Shown here in pieces: positions 44,101 to 46,185 of a stretch of DNA of 46,185 nucleotides (position 1 is the first letter of the stretch; each line of letters starts with the position of its first letter). Both the position numbers and the translations under genes were made by a program. The notes beneath the pieces were generated by a model that was not told where the DNA came from, searched no databases, and saw only the letters and a program-made list of their open reading frames with translations. This stretch comes from Oehlia diaphana (Eukaryota > Glomeromycota > Glomeromycetes > Glomerales > Glomeraceae), in NCBI GenBank assembly GCA_003833135.1, contig QZLH01000853.1:1-46185 (forward strand), in the 5' to 3' direction.

Positions 44101-44355
44101 ATCAGTAATAGTATCATCAGTAATAGTAATAGAACTTTCATTTGCACTACTTTCAGAATTTATCTCAAAATTTTCTTCTTCATCAGATGATAATAATTCG
44201 TCATTATCTTCCAAAAATATTTCAGAAATTTCATCATTAGATAAATTATGTAGTGGATTTCTAAAGAAATTTATATTGTATTCTTTATCTTCTATTATTT
44301 CAATTTCTTCATCAATTTCTTCAAAAAGGTTAATTAAATCTTCATTAGAATCCAT

Positions 44356-45518
44356 TTTATTAAAGAAAAATAAAAATAAAAACAGTATGGTAAATAGAAA
44401 AAAAAGTTTATATGGCTGTTCAATAAAAATTTTTTTTTTAAAAAAAAAAATGGAACGCTTTTATAAAAAACATTTAAAAGATTGACAAACATGACGATCA
44501 TACTAAAATTTAAAGTAAAATTGAATGTAAACATTATGTAATTATTAAAGAATGTTCAAATTTACATATTTTATATAATTTTATGTGTGTTATAATTTTG
44601 CTTAATAACAAAAAACATGCTTAAAATTTCAATTTTAATTTTTACATGTAGCATTTTTTTTTTAATTTTTGAATGCACAAATTTTCTAAAAAAAATTTAT
44701 CAGTTATAAATTTTGCCTATTTGATGATCATGATCAAAATAATTCTTTGTTTTTAAATACACAAACTTCCTAAAAAGACTTATCAGCTATAATTTTCACC
44801 TATCATATGATTGCTAAATTAGTTTTCCAGTTTTTTTTCATAAAATTTATTACAAAAATATCATTTCCAAAAAAGTATATATCTTATTATTAAAAGCATT
44901 TGATATACTAATACATAAAAGAAAAGAATTGTTGGTTAAAATTTTAGTCTATCTTATTAGAGTTGCCTATCAAACTGGTTTTACGTGCAAAATCCATCCA
45001 GGTGATCATTGAAAGATTATTAAAACCTAATGAATTTACCATTTTTATATATGAAACTGAAATTAAAATGGTAAAATAGCCAAAATGGTTGAAATGGTTA
45101 AAATAATTTCCCTCCCAAACGACAAGTCACATGATTTATAATTAAGAAATAATATTAAAATTCAAAATAAATTATCTCGGCATACAGTAATCCAAATTTG
45201 ATTATCTTTGCACCATTCAATTCGTCTCATTGAGAGGAATCGAATGATATATGTCTCAAACCTGTGGCCTCAATATTAGGGAAGTTATTTGAATTTAAAC
45301 TTTATAATATTTGTGATCATATGATATGATGTAATTTTAAACTGTTTTGACTTTATTTTGGCTTTTAGCCCAGTAAAAAATTGAAAATCCGGAATTTATA
45401 CAGAAAATATTATTGTACAAATTCTGTACAAATTCCGTACCATTAGTGAATAAAAATGTACTGAATATGTACCAAATTATGAAATATTCCGTACTTGTAC
45501 AATTTCCGTATTATACTA
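44356..45518. other. AT-rich flank of the transposon
   Basis: A short two-unit tandem repeat (CACAAATTTTCTAAAA at 44674 and CACAAACTTCCTAAAA at 44759, 85 bp apart). A cluster of AAAATGGT words lies at 45065-45095 and several GTACAAATTCTG-type words at 45400-45510. No gene seen. Confidence 0.5.
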
Positions 45519-45584
45519 ATTTTGTACAGATTTTGTACAGATTTTGTACAGATTTTGTACAAATTTTGTACAAATTTTGTTCAT
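45519..45584. repeat. 11-bp minisatellite C (ATTTTGTACAG)
   Basis: Six head-to-tail units: ATTTTGTACAG x3, ATTTTGTACAA x2, ATTTTGTTCAT. The same GTACA words are scattered for 150 bp upstream. Confidence 0.9.
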
Positions 45585-46185
45585 AAAATATTTATAAATA
45601 AATTTAAATTTTTTCAATTAATTTATTAGTTTTTAATATAAAATAAATATAAAATATTATATACATTAAAGTAAATGATTTTATTTGATTTACATTCTAA
45701 AATTACTACAAATACTAATTCTAATAATATATTAACTACATGTAGCTAAAGTTTGTTATATATTAAATTAATAAATAAAAAAAAATAAAAAGAAAAATTT
45801 TGAAAGTTAATATTTTTGTTAAAAGTATAAACAACTCCATAAGTATCATTCAGAAGGCTATAAAATTTTATAAATAAATAGTTTTTTACCTGCTAAGTAA
45901 CTTTATTTAAGTTTAAAAAGATATTCTAAAATTAAAGAATAAATATAGAAATTAGTAGTTTTAATTACAAAGCATTTTGTAATTTCATAAGTATGTCTTA
46001 AAACATTTTTAACTTGAATAAATTGAATAAAAAAAATTACTTTTTAATACATACAAGTTATCACTAAAGTTTTTAAGAAATCTTTAAAAGAAAAAAAAAG
46101 TAAAGTGCCGGTAAACAATAAACAAATAAATAAAAGAAATCATGTGCAACGGATATGAAGATCATTTCCATTTTTGGTGATACCC
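45585..46185. other. AT-rich right end, no gene seen
   Basis: Low-complexity A/T sequence with short duplicated words; no coding potential, RNA gene or element end recognised before the window ends. Confidence 0.45.

Larger units (their letters stand above)
41563..44355 (-). pseudogene. piggyBac-type transposase, broken
   Basis: DDE transposase relic of the piggyBac superfamily (DDE_Tnp_1_7). Read right to left: acidic N-terminus from Met 44355 (MDSNEDLINLFEEIDEEIEI); an expanded Glu/Lys simple-repeat zone (43782-44147) that changes frame; TPYLIFSLFFSSDILTVLVN NTNEYATSK (43566-43660); WQNLTISELKIFIAILIYMG; catalytic blocks SVDEMIARFSGRS, YMDNFF, WIDNRSVTMLTTIH and HFMGGVDIVNQYRSNY; and a C-terminal Cys/His zinc-binding tail starting CEYCK (about 41740) with CSFC and a stop at 41563. 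Lesions: MITE insertions at 43282-43557 and 41746-41987, and one extra base in a T run at about 42720-42725. All aspartates expected for catalysis are still present, so death is recent. TTAA-flanked ends of the element were not found. Confidence 0.88.

Noticed and set aside
43739..44485. Long Ser/Leu-rich plus-strand ORF (248 codons)
   Set aside because: It is the reverse complement of the Glu/Lys and acidic coding region of the piggyBac relic; its composition is explained by that simple repeat.

Overview
The window looks like nuclear DNA of an arbuscular mycorrhizal fungus (Glomeromycotina, most like Rhizophagus). It is very AT-rich, its genes are split by short introns, and it carries families that are expanded in those fungi: F-box/leucine-rich proteins, a beta-propeller/TRP-like channel and a Crinkler-type N-terminal fragment. 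The assignment to a group is inference; no rRNA or marker gene is present. Exon structures were worked out by hand from reading frame and splice sites. For the four multi-exon genes called intact, the exon lengths sum to a multiple of three.

Layout. 1-3300: non-coding, with one long fold-back element (2208-2763). 3324-8348: two tandem serine carboxypeptidases (S10) on the minus strand, 475 and 459 aa, both intact and with matching intron positions, followed by a decayed third copy (8600-8780). 9108-9332: a small coiled-coil ORF. 10805-13684: an intron-retaining elongation factor 2 pseudogene. 14807-17345: an intact eIF2D/ligatin gene (582 aa). 18080-18560: a patch of foreign-looking base composition. 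19442-19624: a Crinkler N-terminal fragment. 20431-21813: a broken F-box/LRR gene. 22446-26707: an intact eight-exon gene for a 1239-aa beta-propeller/TRP-like ion channel.

27000-38650 is accessory, transposon-rich DNA. It holds a nested pair of elements with readable target-site duplications (27189-27886), a second nested pair (34073-34490), a decayed unknown gene (28650-29806), a 39-bp perfect hairpin (30018-30149), two adjoining 11-bp minisatellites, a complete single-exon gene with a TATA box (32764-33252), several MITEs and degenerate tandem repeats. 39432-41420 is a six-copy satellite with a palindrome in each unit. It abuts a broken piggyBac-type transposase (41563-44355) that has itself been hit by two different MITEs. 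The remaining right end is AT-rich, with another 11-bp minisatellite.

The genes do not form a pathway. The region is best read as a few working genes (two secreted proteases, eIF2D, an ion channel and one small protein) embedded in duplicated, decaying genes and layered non-autonomous transposons. I found no convincing new multi-gene system. The most distinctive signals are the layered insertions with datable order, the satellite beside the transposase, and the contrast between a dead EF2 copy and an intact eIF2D 1.1 kb away.
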